This document shows, piece by piece, positions 1 to 9,782 of a DNA stretch of 64,000 nucleotides (the first letter of the stretch is position 1; each line of letters begins with the position of its first letter). The DNA is taken from NCBI GenBank assembly GCA_902789345.1, contig CADANT010000019.1, forward strand, positions 24,105 to 88,104, in the 5' to 3' direction. The translations under genes and the position numbers were made by a program. The notes below the pieces were generated by a model. That model was not told where the DNA came from. It was given only the letters and a program-made list of their open reading frames with translations, and ran no database searches. This DNA comes from an uncultured Ruminococcus sp. Its GTDB lineage: Bacteria > Bacillota > Clostridia > Oscillospirales > Acutalibacteraceae.

Positions 1-210
1 GGCTGAGGTAAGCCCTAACGCAACCAAAAAGTTTACGGCTATAACTCTGGTAGAGGGGTTAACCATAAACGGTATACACAACAGCAGCCATATAGCACCC
101 TTAGTACCCAGTTGACTTGTTACTACCATAATTTTGTTAAGTATTGGTGTATGCAGACGACCAATCCAATTAATAACCAAGTCGTCTATATATTGTATTC
201 GTTTAAACAT
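1..210 (-). CDS. PAP2-family phosphatase, N-terminal fragment (cut by window edge)
   Basis: The frame is open from an ATG at 210 to the window edge, giving 70 residues that begin MFKRIQYIDD. An AGGAG ribosome site lies about 8 bases upstream. The visible part has the layout of membrane PAP2 phosphatases (undecaprenyl-diphosphatase/BcrC-like): a short amphipathic start, a helix around WIGRLHTPILNKIM, then a first membrane span rich in Leu/Ile. The catalytic KxxxxxxRP and SGH motifs would lie outside the window, so substrate and activity cannot be judged. It starts 37 bases after the DUF6062 gene on the same strand and is probably cotranscribed with it. Family assignment is from overall pattern only. 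Confidence 0.55.
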   Translation of the reverse strand, partial: MFKRIQYIDDLVINWIGRLHTPILNKIMVVTSQLGTKGAIWLLLCIPFMVNPSTRVIAVNFLVALGLTSA

Positions 211-246
211 ATTAAATCTCCTAATAAATACATCAAAGCAAATAGG

Positions 247-969
247 CTATTTATCGTTGTCCTCCTCAAAGGGAGATTTTTCACTTACCTTTTCAGAAGT
301 AAGAAATTCTACAGAGCGCTCAATAGAATCCTTTGATGTTCCCCAGTCTTGACCTTGAGCACGGTAGTCAAACATTGTGCAGAAATGCGCAATATCCTTT
401 CGCAGGCTTTCAAGATAACCACCTGTAAGACTGCTTGTAACCCTGTAAAACTCAGGCAAATTTTTTGAGCTTACACCCTTGTTCATTGCAGCCTTCATAA
501 GCATGGTATAATGCTTCATACATATGTAAGGCTGTTGAGCATACAGCTGTCTGAACTCTTCTTCCTTTTCCCAGGTTTTAAAGATTGTCTCCATAAGGTG
601 TTTCATACCCCAGTCCATTTTGTTGCAGACATAACAGCTGTGCTGAATTTCTTCCAGTTTAGCAAGCTTTTTCTTGTCAGGCTTGCCTTTTACCTCCTTT
701 GGAATAAGCTCTGTCATAAGCTTGTCCAAATGTGTATCAAGAATTAAAGCGTTAGGCAGGCGTTTGCCGTGGTGCACCATCATATTAAAATGAGTGTAGC
801 AAAAGCCCATATTGTTTGTGTCTGTGCGAATGTCAGGCTCCATCATAGCGGCACCTGTAATATATTCAACATAGTTTTTTTCAAGCATTGCTTCCATACG
901 ACACATAGGGCAGCCGCACTTTGGCGCAAAAACATCATTTATAGGTATAGTACATATATTTTCTTTCAT
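247..969 (-). CDS. DUF6062 family protein with repeated Cys/His motifs
   Basis: This is a 240-residue soluble protein of unknown function that resembles the clostridial DUF6062 family. The start at 969 is supported by GGAGGT 6 bases upstream. Near the N-terminus is CGCPMC, followed about 40 residues later by FCYTHFNMM; the pair recurs in the second half as CYVC and ICMKHYTML. This suggests two copies of a CxxC...CxxH metal-binding module, an inference from the spacing of Cys and His. There is no signal peptide and no membrane span. It precedes the PAP2 gene on the same strand and is divergent from the glycosylase gene. I know of no biochemical role. Confidence 0.75.
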   Translation of the reverse strand: MKENICTIPINDVFAPKCGCPMCRMEAMLEKNYVEYITGAAMMEPDIRTDTNNMGFCYTHFNMMVHHGKRLPNALILDTHLDKLMTELIPKEVKGKPDKKKLAKLEEIQHSCYVCNKMDWGMKHLMETIFKTWEKEEEFRQLYAQQPYICMKHYTMLMKAAMNKGVSSKNLPEFYRVTSSLTGGYLESLRKDIAHFCTMFDYRAQGQDWGTSKDSIERSVEFLTSEKVSEKSPFEEDNDK

Positions 970-1082
970 AATTTACCTCCGAATATTACGCTCCAACTCC
1001 ATTTTTATTGTAGCACAAAATAAGTAAATATGATATACTATTTTAGTAGAAAATAGTTATTAAATTTAAGGAAGTTTTTATA

Positions 1083-1925
1083 ATGAATGTGATATATAAA
1101 AACGACAGTGTAATTATAACAGAGGTTTCATCCTTTAACCTTGAGCAAATTTTTGAATGCGGACAGTGCTTTAGGTGGAACAAAACAGACTGCAACACCT
1201 ACAGCGGGGTTGCCTTTGGAAAAGCACTGACTATATCTCAAAAGGATACCACCGTAACACTGCAAGGCTGTAATAAAAATGACTTTGAAAATGTTTGGTA
1301 CAGCTACTTTGACTTAGGTGTAGACTATGATGGAATAAAGAGCAGCCTTGCAAGCCTTCACCCTGTTTTAAAAGAGGCCCAACAGTACGCACCGGGCATA
1401 CGCATTTTAAGCCAAGAGCCGTGGGAGGCACTGTGCTCGTTTATTATATCCCAAAACAACAACATACCCAGGATTAAAGGCATTATAGACAGACTGTGCC
1501 GTCAATATGGTGAGCCTATAGGGGACAATTTATACGCCTTTCCTACTGCCGAAAGATTAAGCCGCTGTACTGTAGATGACCTTGCACCTTTACGCAGTGG
1601 CTTTAGGGCTAAATATATAGTTGATGCCGCAACTAAGGTAGCAACAGATGAAATCAATTTACATGAAATTAAAAAAATGCCTGTTGAGCAGGCAAGAAAA
1701 GAACTGATGAAAATTAAAGGGGTTGGTCCAAAGGTTGCCGACTGTACAATGCTGTATGGTATGGGCAAAAAGGAGTGCTTCCCTATGGATGTATGGATGA
1801 AGCGGGCAATGGAGGTGCTTTTTCCGAATTTAACTCCGGAGGATTTTGGCACAAACGCAGGCATTGCACAGCAGTACATATTCCACTACAGCCGAATGAA
1901 CCCACAACTGTTTGAACAGTCTTAA
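1083..1925 (+). CDS. ogg: 8-oxoguanine DNA glycosylase/AP lyase, OGG1 type
   Basis: Base-excision repair enzyme that removes 8-oxoguanine opposite C and cleaves the abasic site. The 280 residues contain an N-terminal OGG domain with the FECGQCFRW motif (about residues 24-32), a QNNN segment near 124, and a helix-hairpin-helix at about 210-221. There K217 in GVGPKVADC is the expected Schiff-base lysine. D236 in FPMDVWMKR is the expected catalytic aspartate. Both matter for the bifunctional glycosylase/lyase mechanism and both are present. This eukaryote-like OGG1 family is known in clostridia, where it replaces MutM-type repair. The gene is monocistronic and convergent with rpoC across a shared hairpin. 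Confidence 0.9.
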   Translation: MNVIYKNDSVIITEVSSFNLEQIFECGQCFRWNKTDCNTYSGVAFGKALTISQKDTTVTLQGCNKNDFENVWYSYFDLGVDYDGIKSSLASLHPVLKEAQQYAPGIRILSQEPWEALCSFIISQNNNIPRIKGIIDRLCRQYGEPIGDNLYAFPTAERLSRCTVDDLAPLRSGFRAKYIVDAATKVATDEINLHEIKKMPVEQARKELMKIKGVGPKVADCTMLYGMGKKECFPMDVWMKRAMEVLFPNLTPEDFGTNAGIAQQYIFHYSRMNPQLFEQS

Positions 1926-1937
1926 AAAATAAAAAAT

Positions 1938-1987
1938 CACAAAAGCACAGCTTGCAGTTTCGTTTAAAACTGCGGCTGTGCTTTTGT
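1938..1987. terminator. Bidirectional terminator between ogg and rpoC
   Basis: The arms CACAAAAGCACAGC and GCTGTGCTTTTGT pair around an inner stem GCAGTTT/AAACTGC. A-rich sequence on the left and T-rich on the right give U-runs for transcripts from both sides. The position between two convergent stop codons fits a shared intrinsic terminator. Confidence 0.8.
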
Positions 1988-2010
1988 ATTACCCAAAATG
2001 GGCATTAATT

Positions 2011-5000
2011 TTAATTATTTGACACTTCGTTATTCTGCTCTATAACCTGGTCAACAACCGGTGTAGGAGTAGTGAAGTTTTCTTCAAGCTCTACATTGCT
2101 GTAGCGTTTCATACCTGTACCGGCAGGTATTAGCTTACCGATAATTACATTTTCTTTCAAGCCTACCAACGGGTCAACCTTACCCTTGATAGCAGCATCT
2201 GTAAGAACACGGGTTGTTTCCTGGAATGACGCAGCTGACAAGAAGCTGTCTGTAGCAAGTGAAGCCTTGGTAATACCAAGCAGCTGTTGTGTAGCTGTTG
2301 CCAGTTCAAGGTCTGTTTCACCGGCATCTATTCTGCTCTGAATTTCTTCGTTTGCAGTAATAAAGTCATTCTTATCAATTTGAGCGCCTGTCATTAGATT
2401 TGTTGAGCCCGGCTCATCTATCTTAACCTTACGCATCATCTGGCGTACAATAACCTCAATGTGCTTGTCGTTGATAGCAACACCCTGTAGACGGTAGGTA
2501 CGCTGTACCTCTTCTATCAGGTAATTCTGAACAGCCTCAACACCCAAAATATCAAGAACATCGTGTGGGTTTTTAGCACCCTCTGTAAGCATATCGCCCT
2601 TTGAAACGAACTGACCCTCTTGGATTTTCTCTCTTGAGCCGTGAGGAATCAGGTAGCTTCTTTCGTCAGCTGTTTCCTTATTAAAGATAACAGCATGGCG
2701 TGCACCCTTAATAGTTTCAAAGCGAACCTCACCGTCTATTTCACTTAGAATAGCCTGGTGCTTTGGTCGTCTGCTTTCAAACAATTCTTCTACTCTTGGA
2801 AGACCCTGTGTAATATCCTCGCCGCCTGCAACACCACCGGTGTGGAATGTACGCATTGTAAGCTGTGTACCAGGCTCGCCGATAGACTGAGCCGCAATAG
2901 TACCAACAGCCTCACCTACTGTAACAGGCATACCGTTTGCAAGGTTAGAACCATAACACTTACGGCAAACACCGTGCTTTGCTCTACAACCAAGAATTGA
3001 ACGGATTTTAACCTTTTCAACTCCGCTGTTAGAGATAATGTCTGCTTCCTTGTCGCCCATCATAGTTTCCTTGCTTACAAGCACCTCACCTGTCTGTGGG
3101 TCAACAAAGTCTTCAGCCAAATATCTGCCAAGAAGTCTTTCTCTTATATCTTCAATCTTTCTCTTGCCGTCGTAAATAGTATAAATATCAATACCGTCGT
3201 GTGTACCACAGTCGTCCTCTCTAACAATAACATCCTGAGATACATCAACAAGTCTACGAGTAAGGTAACCTGAGTCAGCTGTTCTAAGAGCTGTATCGGC
3301 AAGTCCCTTTCTGGCACCACGGGAAGAAATAAAGTATTCCAAAATGTTCAAGCCTTCACGGTAGTTAGCTCTGATAGGAATTTCAATAGTCTTACCTGAT
3401 GTATTGGCAATAAGACCACGCATACCTGCAAGCTGTCTAATCTGAGACATACTACCACGGGCACCTGAGTCAGCCATCATCCAAATTGGGTTGTAGGCGT
3501 CCATATTATTCTTTAGTGCCTCTGTAACATCGTCTGTAGCCTTATTCCAAATTTTAAGAACATTCTTGTAACGCTCTTCGTTACTCATTAGACCTTCGTT
3601 GTAAAGCTCTGTAATTTCGTCCTTATCAACCTCGGCCTTAGCAATAATCTCTTTCTTAGCCGGCGGAATAGCTGCGTCGCATACAGCAACGGTAATAGCA
3701 CCTATTGTAGAATACTTGTAACCCTGTGATTTAATAGAGTCAAGCACCTGTGATGTTACTTGTGTACCGTGTACTCTTATGCACTTGTCAATAATTTTAC
3801 CAAGCTGTGACTTACCAACCAAGAAGTCGATTTCATATTTTAGCTCGTTTTCAGGAATACTTCTGTCAATAAAGCCAAGATCCTGCGGAATAGGTCTGTT
3901 AAATATAATACGACCAACTGTTGTGTCAACAAGACCTGTCTTCATTTCACCGTTGATTTCCTGAGTACGGCGAACCTTAATCTTTGAATGAAGTGTAATA
4001 TATTTAGCGTCATACGCCATTAGAGCCTCGTCTTCATTTCTGAAGATTTTGCCCTCGCCAGGTTCACCGTTCTTGTCAAGTGTCAAGTAGTATGAACCCA
4101 AGATCATATCCTGTGAAGGTACTGCAACAGGACGGCCGTCTGAAGGCTTAAGCAGGTTGCCTGCTGCAAGCATAAGGAACCTTGCCTCTGCCTGCGCCTC
4201 TGCTGACAATGGTACGTGAACAGCCATCTGGTCGCCGTCGAAGTCGGCGTTATACGCTGTACAAACAAGTGGATGCAGCTTTAGCGCTCTACCCTCTACA
4301 AGTACAGGCTCAAATGCCTGAATACCAAGTCTGTGAAGTGTAGGAGCACGGTTAAGCAATACAGGGTGTCCCTTAATTACAACCTCTAGTGCGTCCCAAA
4401 CCTCCGGCTTAGCTCTCTCTACAGCCTTTCTGGCTGCCTTAATATTAGCTGAAACCTTAGTTTCTACCAATCTCTTCATAACGAAAGGCTTAAACAGCTC
4501 AAGCGCCATTTCCTTAGGCAAACCGCACTGGTACATTTTCAGTTCAGGTCCTACTACGATAACCGAACGGCCTGAATAGTCAACACGCTTACCAAGCAAG
4601 TTCTGACGGAAACGACCCTGCTTACCCTTTAGCATATCAGACAGTGACTTCAACGCCCTGTTGTTAGGGCCTGTAACAGGTCTGCCTCGTCTGCCATTAT
4701 CTATAAGTGCATCTACAGACTCCTGCAGCATACGCTTTTCGTTTCTTATAATAATATCCGGTGCTTCAAGCTCTAAAAGCTTTTTCAAACGGTTATTTCT
4801 GTTAATAACTCTGCGGTACAAGTCATTTAGGTCAGATGTAGCAAATCTGCCGCCGTCAAGCTGTACCATAGGACGAATATCCGGTGGAATAACAGGTACT
4901 ACATCCATAATCATCCATTCAGGACGGTTGCCAGACATTCTAAATGCCTCAACAACCTCAAGCCTTTTAACCAAACGAACCTTTTTCTGACCGCTGGCTG

Positions 5001-5589
5001 TTTCAAGCTCTTCCTTTAGCTGAGCAGAAAGCTCCTCAAGGTCAATTTCCTCCAAAAGCTTTTTAATAGCCTCGGCGCCCATACCTGCCTGGAAGTCGTC
5101 TTCGTACTTCTCACGCATTTCTCTGTATTCGTTGTCGCTTAGAATTTGCTGCTTTACAAGTCCTGTACCCTCGCCCGGGTCAGTTACAATATATGAAGCA
5201 AAGTAAAGCACCTTTTCCAGCAGTCTTGGTGAAAGGTCAAGCATTAAACCTATTCTTGAAGGAATACCCTTAAAGTACCAAATGTGAGAAACAGGAGCAG
5301 CCAGCTCAATATGGCCCATTCTTTCTCTACGAACCTTAGAGCGTGTTACCTCAACGCCGCAGCGTTCGCAAACCTTGCCCTTGTAGCGAATTCTCTTGTA
5401 CTTACCGCAGTGACACTCCCAGTCCTTTTGCGGTCCGAAAATTCTTTCACAGAAAAGACCGTCTGTTTCAGGCTTTAGTGTACGGTAGTTAATTGTTTCC
5501 GGCTTAGTAACCTCTCCGTATGACCATTCTCTAATCTGCTCAGGTGAAGCAAGTCCGATTTTTATTGATTCAAATGTATTAAATTCCAT
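2011..5589 (-). CDS. rpoC: DNA-directed RNA polymerase subunit beta'
   Basis: Largest RNA polymerase subunit, 1192 residues, in the size range of Firmicutes beta' subunits. The N-terminal zinc ribbon has Cys at 59, 61, 74 and 77. The catalytic magnesium loop NADFDGD lies at 447-453 with Asp 449, 451 and 453. A second zinc cluster is in the C-terminal half ([14 protein letters not shown]). The trigger-loop and bridge-helix region around [19 protein letters not shown] is intact. The ATG at 5589 has GGAGGTAAGG upstream. It follows rpoB by 20 bases and must be cotranscribed from the rpoB promoter. It ends just before the ogg/rpoC terminator. Confidence 0.98.
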   Translation of the reverse strand: MEFNTFESIKIGLASPEQIREWSYGEVTKPETINYRTLKPETDGLFCERIFGPQKDWECHCGKYKRIRYKGKVCERCGVEVTRSKVRRERMGHIELAAPVSHIWYFKGIPSRIGLMLDLSPRLLEKVLYFASYIVTDPGEGTGLVKQQILSDNEYREMREKYEDDFQAGMGAEAIKKLLEEIDLEELSAQLKEELETASGQKKVRLVKRLEVVEAFRMSGNRPEWMIMDVVPVIPPDIRPMVQLDGGRFATSDLNDLYRRVINRNNRLKKLLELEAPDIIIRNEKRMLQESVDALIDNGRRGRPVTGPNNRALKSLSDMLKGKQGRFRQNLLGKRVDYSGRSVIVVGPELKMYQCGLPKEMALELFKPFVMKRLVETKVSANIKAARKAVERAKPEVWDALEVVIKGHPVLLNRAPTLHRLGIQAFEPVLVEGRALKLHPLVCTAYNADFDGDQMAVHVPLSAEAQAEARFLMLAAGNLLKPSDGRPVAVPSQDMILGSYYLTLDKNGEPGEGKIFRNEDEALMAYDAKYITLHSKIKVRRTQEINGEMKTGLVDTTVGRIIFNRPIPQDLGFIDRSIPENELKYEIDFLVGKSQLGKIIDKCIRVHGTQVTSQVLDSIKSQGYKYSTIGAITVAVCDAAIPPAKKEIIAKAEVDKDEITELYNEGLMSNEERYKNVLKIWNKATDDVTEALKNNMDAYNPIWMMADSGARGSMSQIRQLAGMRGLIANTSGKTIEIPIRANYREGLNILEYFISSRGARKGLADTALRTADSGYLTRRLVDVSQDVIVREDDCGTHDGIDIYTIYDGKRKIEDIRERLLGRYLAEDFVDPQTGEVLVSKETMMGDKEADIISNSGVEKVKIRSILGCRAKHGVCRKCYGSNLANGMPVTVGEAVGTIAAQSIGEPGTQLTMRTFHTGGVAGGEDITQGLPRVEELFESRRPKHQAILSEIDGEVRFETIKGARHAVIFNKETADERSYLIPHGSREKIQEGQFVSKGDMLTEGAKNPHDVLDILGVEAVQNYLIEEVQRTYRLQGVAINDKHIEVIVRQMMRKVKIDEPGSTNLMTGAQIDKNDFITANEEIQSRIDAGETDLELATATQQLLGITKASLATDSFLSAASFQETTRVLTDAAIKGKVDPLVGLKENVIIGKLIPAGTGMKRYSNVELEENFTTPTPVVDQVIEQNNEVSNN

Positions 5590-5609
5590 TATATGCCTTA
5601 CCTCCTGAA

Positions 5610-8600
5610 TTAAAGCTCGTCACTTCCGTAGCCGTCACCGAAGTCAAGCAAATCTTCTGTTTCTTCCTCGGCAAAGGCCGATTCGTCAACCATAATGTCG
5701 CCCTCCTGATCTTCGTCATACTGGTAGCCGTCCATATCGGTCATAACATTTTCTGACTCCATCAGGTCTTCTGATTCGCTGTCGGCATTGTTAGCTACAG
5801 GAATATCGTCATCATCATCAAAATGCTGTCTTAAATCTATTTCATTGTTGTCCTTGTCAAGAACTCTAACATCAAGTGCAAGAGACTGAAGCTCTTTAAT
5901 AAGAACCTTAAAGGATTCCGGTACACCAGGGGTAGGAATGTTTTGTCCCTTAACAATAGCTTCGTATGTTTTAACACGACCTACAACATCGTCTGACTTT
6001 ACTGTCAAAATTTCCTGTAGGGTGTATGCAGCACCGTAAGCCTCAAGTGCCCAAACTTCCATCTCACCGAAACGCTGTCCGCCAAACTGTGCCTTACCGC
6101 CAAGAGGCTGCTGTGTAACCAATGAGTAAGGACCTGTAGAACGAGCGTGAATCTTATCGTCTACCAAGTGGTGCAGCTTTAGGTAGTACATATAACCAAC
6201 TGTAACAGGGTTATCAAACCATTCGCCTGTTCTGCCGTCACGAAGCTTTGTTTTACACTCCATAGAAATGCCGTTCTTGTTGAAGCACTCTGTAAAGTCA
6301 ATATACTTTGGTGACTCAGGCGGCGGCAGCTCGCCCTTCTTTGATTTTTCAAGAATATCCTCGTAAATCTTGAAGATGTCCTGCTCATGTGCGCCGTCAA
6401 ATACAGGCGTCATAATCTTCCAGCCAAGTGCCTTTGCGGCGTAGCCCAGGTGAACTTCAAGTACCTGTCCGATGTTCATACGAGAAGGTACGCCCAATGG
6501 GTTAAGTACAATATCAAGCGGAGTACCGTCCGGCAGGAATGGCATATCCTCCATAGGCAGTATTCTTGAAACGACACCCTTGTTACCGTGACGACCTGCC
6601 ATCTTATCACCAACAGAGATTTTTCTCTTTTGTGCCAAATAGCAGCGAACAACCTTATTTACGCCAGGCTGCAGCTCGTCAGGACTGTTTTCACGGGTAA
6701 ATACCTTTACATCTACTACAATACCGCATTCACCGTGCGGAACTCTCAGAGAAGTATCTCTTACCTCTCTTGCCTTTTCACCGAAGATAGCTCTTAGCAG
6801 TCTTTCCTCGGCTGTCAGCTCTGTTTCACCCTTAGGTGTAACCTTACCAACAAGAATATCGCCTGCCTTAACTTCGGCACCAATGTGAATAATACCGTCT
6901 TCGTCAAGGTCTTTAAGCATATCCTCGCCTACATTAGGAATATCTCTTGTAATTTCTTCAGGGCCAAGCTTTGTATCTCTTGCCTCTGTTTCGTATTCCT
7001 CTATATGAATTGATGTGTAAACATCATCTCTAACAATCTTTTCGTTAATAAGAACAGCATCCTCGTAGTTATAACCTTCCCAGGTCATAAAGCCGATAAG
7101 TGCGTTTCTGCCCAAGCTGATTTCGCCGTTATGTGTAGCCGGACCGTCAGCAAGAACTTCGTTCTTTTTAACTCTTTGTCCCTTTGAAACAACAGGAACC
7201 TGGTTAATACAGGTGCTCTGGTTAGAACGCATAAACTTTGTAATTTCAAAGTCTTGAATTCTGCCTGAATCGTAGCGAACCGAAACCTTGTCGGCGCTTA
7301 CGCTAAGCACTACGCCGTCCTCTTCGGAAAGCACGCATATACCTGAGTCAACACCTGCTTTATACTCCATACCTGTACCTACAATAGGTGATTCGGTAAC
7401 AAGCAGAGGCACTGCCTGACGCTGCATGTTAGATCCCATAAGGGCACGGTTGGCGTCGTCGTTTTCCAAGAACGGAATCATTGCTGTAGCAACAGACACA
7501 ACCATTCTAGGTGATACATCCATATAGTCAAAGCGTTCACGGTCAAGCTCCACGAACTCGTCTCTGTATCTACCGTTGACTATTTGATTCTTAAAGTGGC
7601 CCTCTTCATCAAGAGGAACATTAGCCTGTGCAACAATGTAGTTATCCTCTACATCTGCTGTCATATAAACAACTTCGTCTGTTACTACTCCTCTTTCCTT
7701 GTCAACCTTACGGAAAGGAGCCTCGATAAAGCCGTATTTATTAATTCTTGCAAATGTTGCAAGGTATGAAATCAAACCGATGTTAGGTCCTTCAGGGGTT
7801 TCAATAGGACACATACGGCCATAGTGGCTGTAGTGAACATCTCGAACCTCAAATCCTGCTCTGTCTCTTGACAAACCGCCAGGACCAAGGGCAGAAAGTC
7901 TTCTTTTATGTGTAAGCTCGGCAAGAGGGTTTGTCTGGTCCATAAACTGTGACAACGGTGAAGAACCAAAGAATTCTTTAATAGCCGCAGTAACAGGACG
8001 AATATTAATTAGGTTGTTAGGTGTAAGTCCCTCTATATCCTGAGCGTTTAGTGTCATTCTTTCTCTGATAACTCTTTCAAGTCTTGAGAAGCCTATTCTA
8101 AACTGGTTTTGAAGCAGCTCACCAACACAACGAATACGACGGTTGCCCAAGTGGTCAATGTCATCTGTAACACCTATACCGTGTGCCAGGTTGTTCATAT
8201 AGTTGATGGTTGCAAAAATATCGTCAATAGTAATTGTGTTAGGTATAAGCTCCGGTCTTCTAAGTCTAAGCTGATTTTTAAGCTCTTCCTTATCGTCACC
8301 GCAAGCGTCAAGAATTTCAGCAAGTACATCAAACTGTACCATTTCGTTGATGTTGCACTCTGCCTCGGCGTCAAAGTCAACATATTTGCTAATGTCAACC
8401 ATACCGTTTGCAAGAATTTTTACTCTTGCGCCCTCTGCATCATATACAACGGCCTGCTTAACGCCGGCGTTCTGAATTTGCACTGACTTTTCCTTGCTGA
8501 TAACCTCGTCAGGCATAGCTATAAGCTCACCTGTGCGTGGGTCTGCTATAGGCTCTGCCAGCTTTTGACCTTCTAATCTTGAAGCGATACCAAGCTTTTT

Positions 8601-9434
8601 GTTGTACTTATAACGGCCAACTCTGGACATATCGTATCTTCTGCCGTCAAAGAACAGACCAAACAGGTGGTTCTGTGCGTTTTCAAGTACAGGAGGCTCA
8701 CCCGGTCTTTGCTTTTTGTAAACCTCAAGCAAAGCTTCTTCTGTGTTGTGGCAAGGGTCCTTTTCAAGTGTAGCACGAATTCTCTCGTCATCACCGAAGT
8801 AATCAAGAATTTGAGCGTCTGTACCCAAGCCCAAAGCCCTTATGAATACTGTTATAGGAATTTTTCTGTTTTTATCAATACGAACATAGAAAACATCGTT
8901 TAGGTCGTTTTCATATTCAAGCCAAGCACCCCTGTTAGGAATAACTGTAGCACTGAAAATCTTCTTTGATGTCTTGTCGTACTCCATCTTGTAGTATACG
9001 CCCGGCGACCTTACAAGCTGAGATACTATAACTCTTTCAGCACCGTTAATAACAAATGTACCGCTTGCTGTCATAAGCGGGAAGTCACCCATAAATACAT
9101 TAGACTTCTTAATTTCACCTGTTTCGGTATTTGTAAGTGTAGCGGTTACACGCAAAGGAGCAGCATATGTTGCGTCTCTTTCCTTACACTCCTTTACGCT
9201 GTAGTTAGGGTTGTCAACATCCAGCGTATAGTCAATGAAATCCAAAACATAGGTACCGGTGTGGCTGGTAATACCCGACACATCCTTAAAAACTTCCTTT
9301 AGTCCCTCGTTTAGGAACCACTGGTATGAGTTTTTCTGCACCTCGATAAGGTTAGGCATTTCAATAACTTCGTCAATTTTTGCGAAAGACATTCTTTCGG
9401 CTCTACCAAGTTTTACAGGCTTGACTTTTACCAT
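5610..9434 (-). CDS. rpoB: DNA-directed RNA polymerase subunit beta
   Basis: RNA polymerase beta subunit, 1274 residues. The frame extends 12 codons further upstream, but the ATG at 9434 ([10 protein letters not shown]) has GGAG at normal spacing and is the likelier start. The rifampicin pocket around residues 495-518 ([20 protein letters not shown]) carries the usual sensitive-type Asp, His and Ser. Switch and active-site segments such as [12 protein letters not shown] are intact. The last ~75 residues are a strongly acidic tail ending [10 protein letters not shown], typical of clostridial RpoB. Unlike the common rplJ-rplL-rpoB order, the gene immediately upstream is an ABC-F protein. rpoB has its own consensus promoter. 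Confidence 0.98.
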   Translation of the reverse strand: MVKVKPVKLGRAERMSFAKIDEVIEMPNLIEVQKNSYQWFLNEGLKEVFKDVSGITSHTGTYVLDFIDYTLDVDNPNYSVKECKERDATYAAPLRVTATLTNTETGEIKKSNVFMGDFPLMTASGTFVINGAERVIVSQLVRSPGVYYKMEYDKTSKKIFSATVIPNRGAWLEYENDLNDVFYVRIDKNRKIPITVFIRALGLGTDAQILDYFGDDERIRATLEKDPCHNTEEALLEVYKKQRPGEPPVLENAQNHLFGLFFDGRRYDMSRVGRYKYNKKLGIASRLEGQKLAEPIADPRTGELIAMPDEVISKEKSVQIQNAGVKQAVVYDAEGARVKILANGMVDISKYVDFDAEAECNINEMVQFDVLAEILDACGDDKEELKNQLRLRRPELIPNTITIDDIFATINYMNNLAHGIGVTDDIDHLGNRRIRCVGELLQNQFRIGFSRLERVIRERMTLNAQDIEGLTPNNLINIRPVTAAIKEFFGSSPLSQFMDQTNPLAELTHKRRLSALGPGGLSRDRAGFEVRDVHYSHYGRMCPIETPEGPNIGLISYLATFARINKYGFIEAPFRKVDKERGVVTDEVVYMTADVEDNYIVAQANVPLDEEGHFKNQIVNGRYRDEFVELDRERFDYMDVSPRMVVSVATAMIPFLENDDANRALMGSNMQRQAVPLLVTESPIVGTGMEYKAGVDSGICVLSEEDGVVLSVSADKVSVRYDSGRIQDFEITKFMRSNQSTCINQVPVVSKGQRVKKNEVLADGPATHNGEISLGRNALIGFMTWEGYNYEDAVLINEKIVRDDVYTSIHIEEYETEARDTKLGPEEITRDIPNVGEDMLKDLDEDGIIHIGAEVKAGDILVGKVTPKGETELTAEERLLRAIFGEKAREVRDTSLRVPHGECGIVVDVKVFTRENSPDELQPGVNKVVRCYLAQKRKISVGDKMAGRHGNKGVVSRILPMEDMPFLPDGTPLDIVLNPLGVPSRMNIGQVLEVHLGYAAKALGWKIMTPVFDGAHEQDIFKIYEDILEKSKKGELPPPESPKYIDFTECFNKNGISMECKTKLRDGRTGEWFDNPVTVGYMYYLKLHHLVDDKIHARSTGPYSLVTQQPLGGKAQFGGQRFGEMEVWALEAYGAAYTLQEILTVKSDDVVGRVKTYEAIVKGQNIPTPGVPESFKVLIKELQSLALDVRVLDKDNNEIDLRQHFDDDDDIPVANNADSESEDLMESENVMTDMDGYQYDEDQEGDIMVDESAFAEEETEDLLDFGDGYGSDEL

Positions 9435-9596
9435 AGGCGTATCACTCCGTTCATAAAATTTAGTCCGCAATAATTATAAAATTCCAACGGCAGAAGATTT
9501 TTCCGAAAAACTATTGATTTTTAAAAAAATCTGTGCTAATATTCATTCATCAGATAGGTGAATCAGGCACTTTTTGCCATTATGTTGCATTTTATA

Positions 9597-9625
9597 AGTA
9601 TAACCCCTTGACAAAGGCTTGTCAA
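9597..9625 (-). promoter_or_regulatory. Consensus sigma-A promoter of rpoBC
   Basis: On the minus strand TTGACA (9625-9620), a 17-base spacer, then TATACT (9602-9597): perfect -35 and near-perfect -10. Predicted start is near 9590, giving a leader of about 155 bases before rpoB. The whole -35 and most of the spacer lie inside a perfect inverted repeat. No riboswitch or ribosomal-protein leader is recognisable in the leader. Confidence 0.8.
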
Positions 9626-9631
9626 GGGGTT
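9602..9631. repeat. Perfect 13-bp inverted repeat overlapping the rpoB promoter
   Basis: Arms AACCCCTTGACAA (9602-9614) and TTGTCAAGGGGTT (9619-9631) are separated by four bases. Read on the plus strand it is followed by TTTAATTTTTT and looks like a rho-independent terminator. Read on the minus strand it contains the rpoB -35 hexamer. It may be an operator, a terminator for antisense transcripts, or both. The rest of 9632-9782 shows no gene; a weak GCCGAG/CTCGGC pair sits at about 9683 and 9729. Confidence 0.7.
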
Positions 9632-9782
9632 TTTAATTTTTTGAATAAAAATTCTCTAAAGTTTTCAACTTTTTAACATTTTGCCGAGTTTTATGGGAAA
9701 AATCGGAATTATCAGCAAATTAGGTGCACTCGGCGGCGTTTTATCTTTTACGGAGCAAAACAGACACAAAACACGGCTGTTT

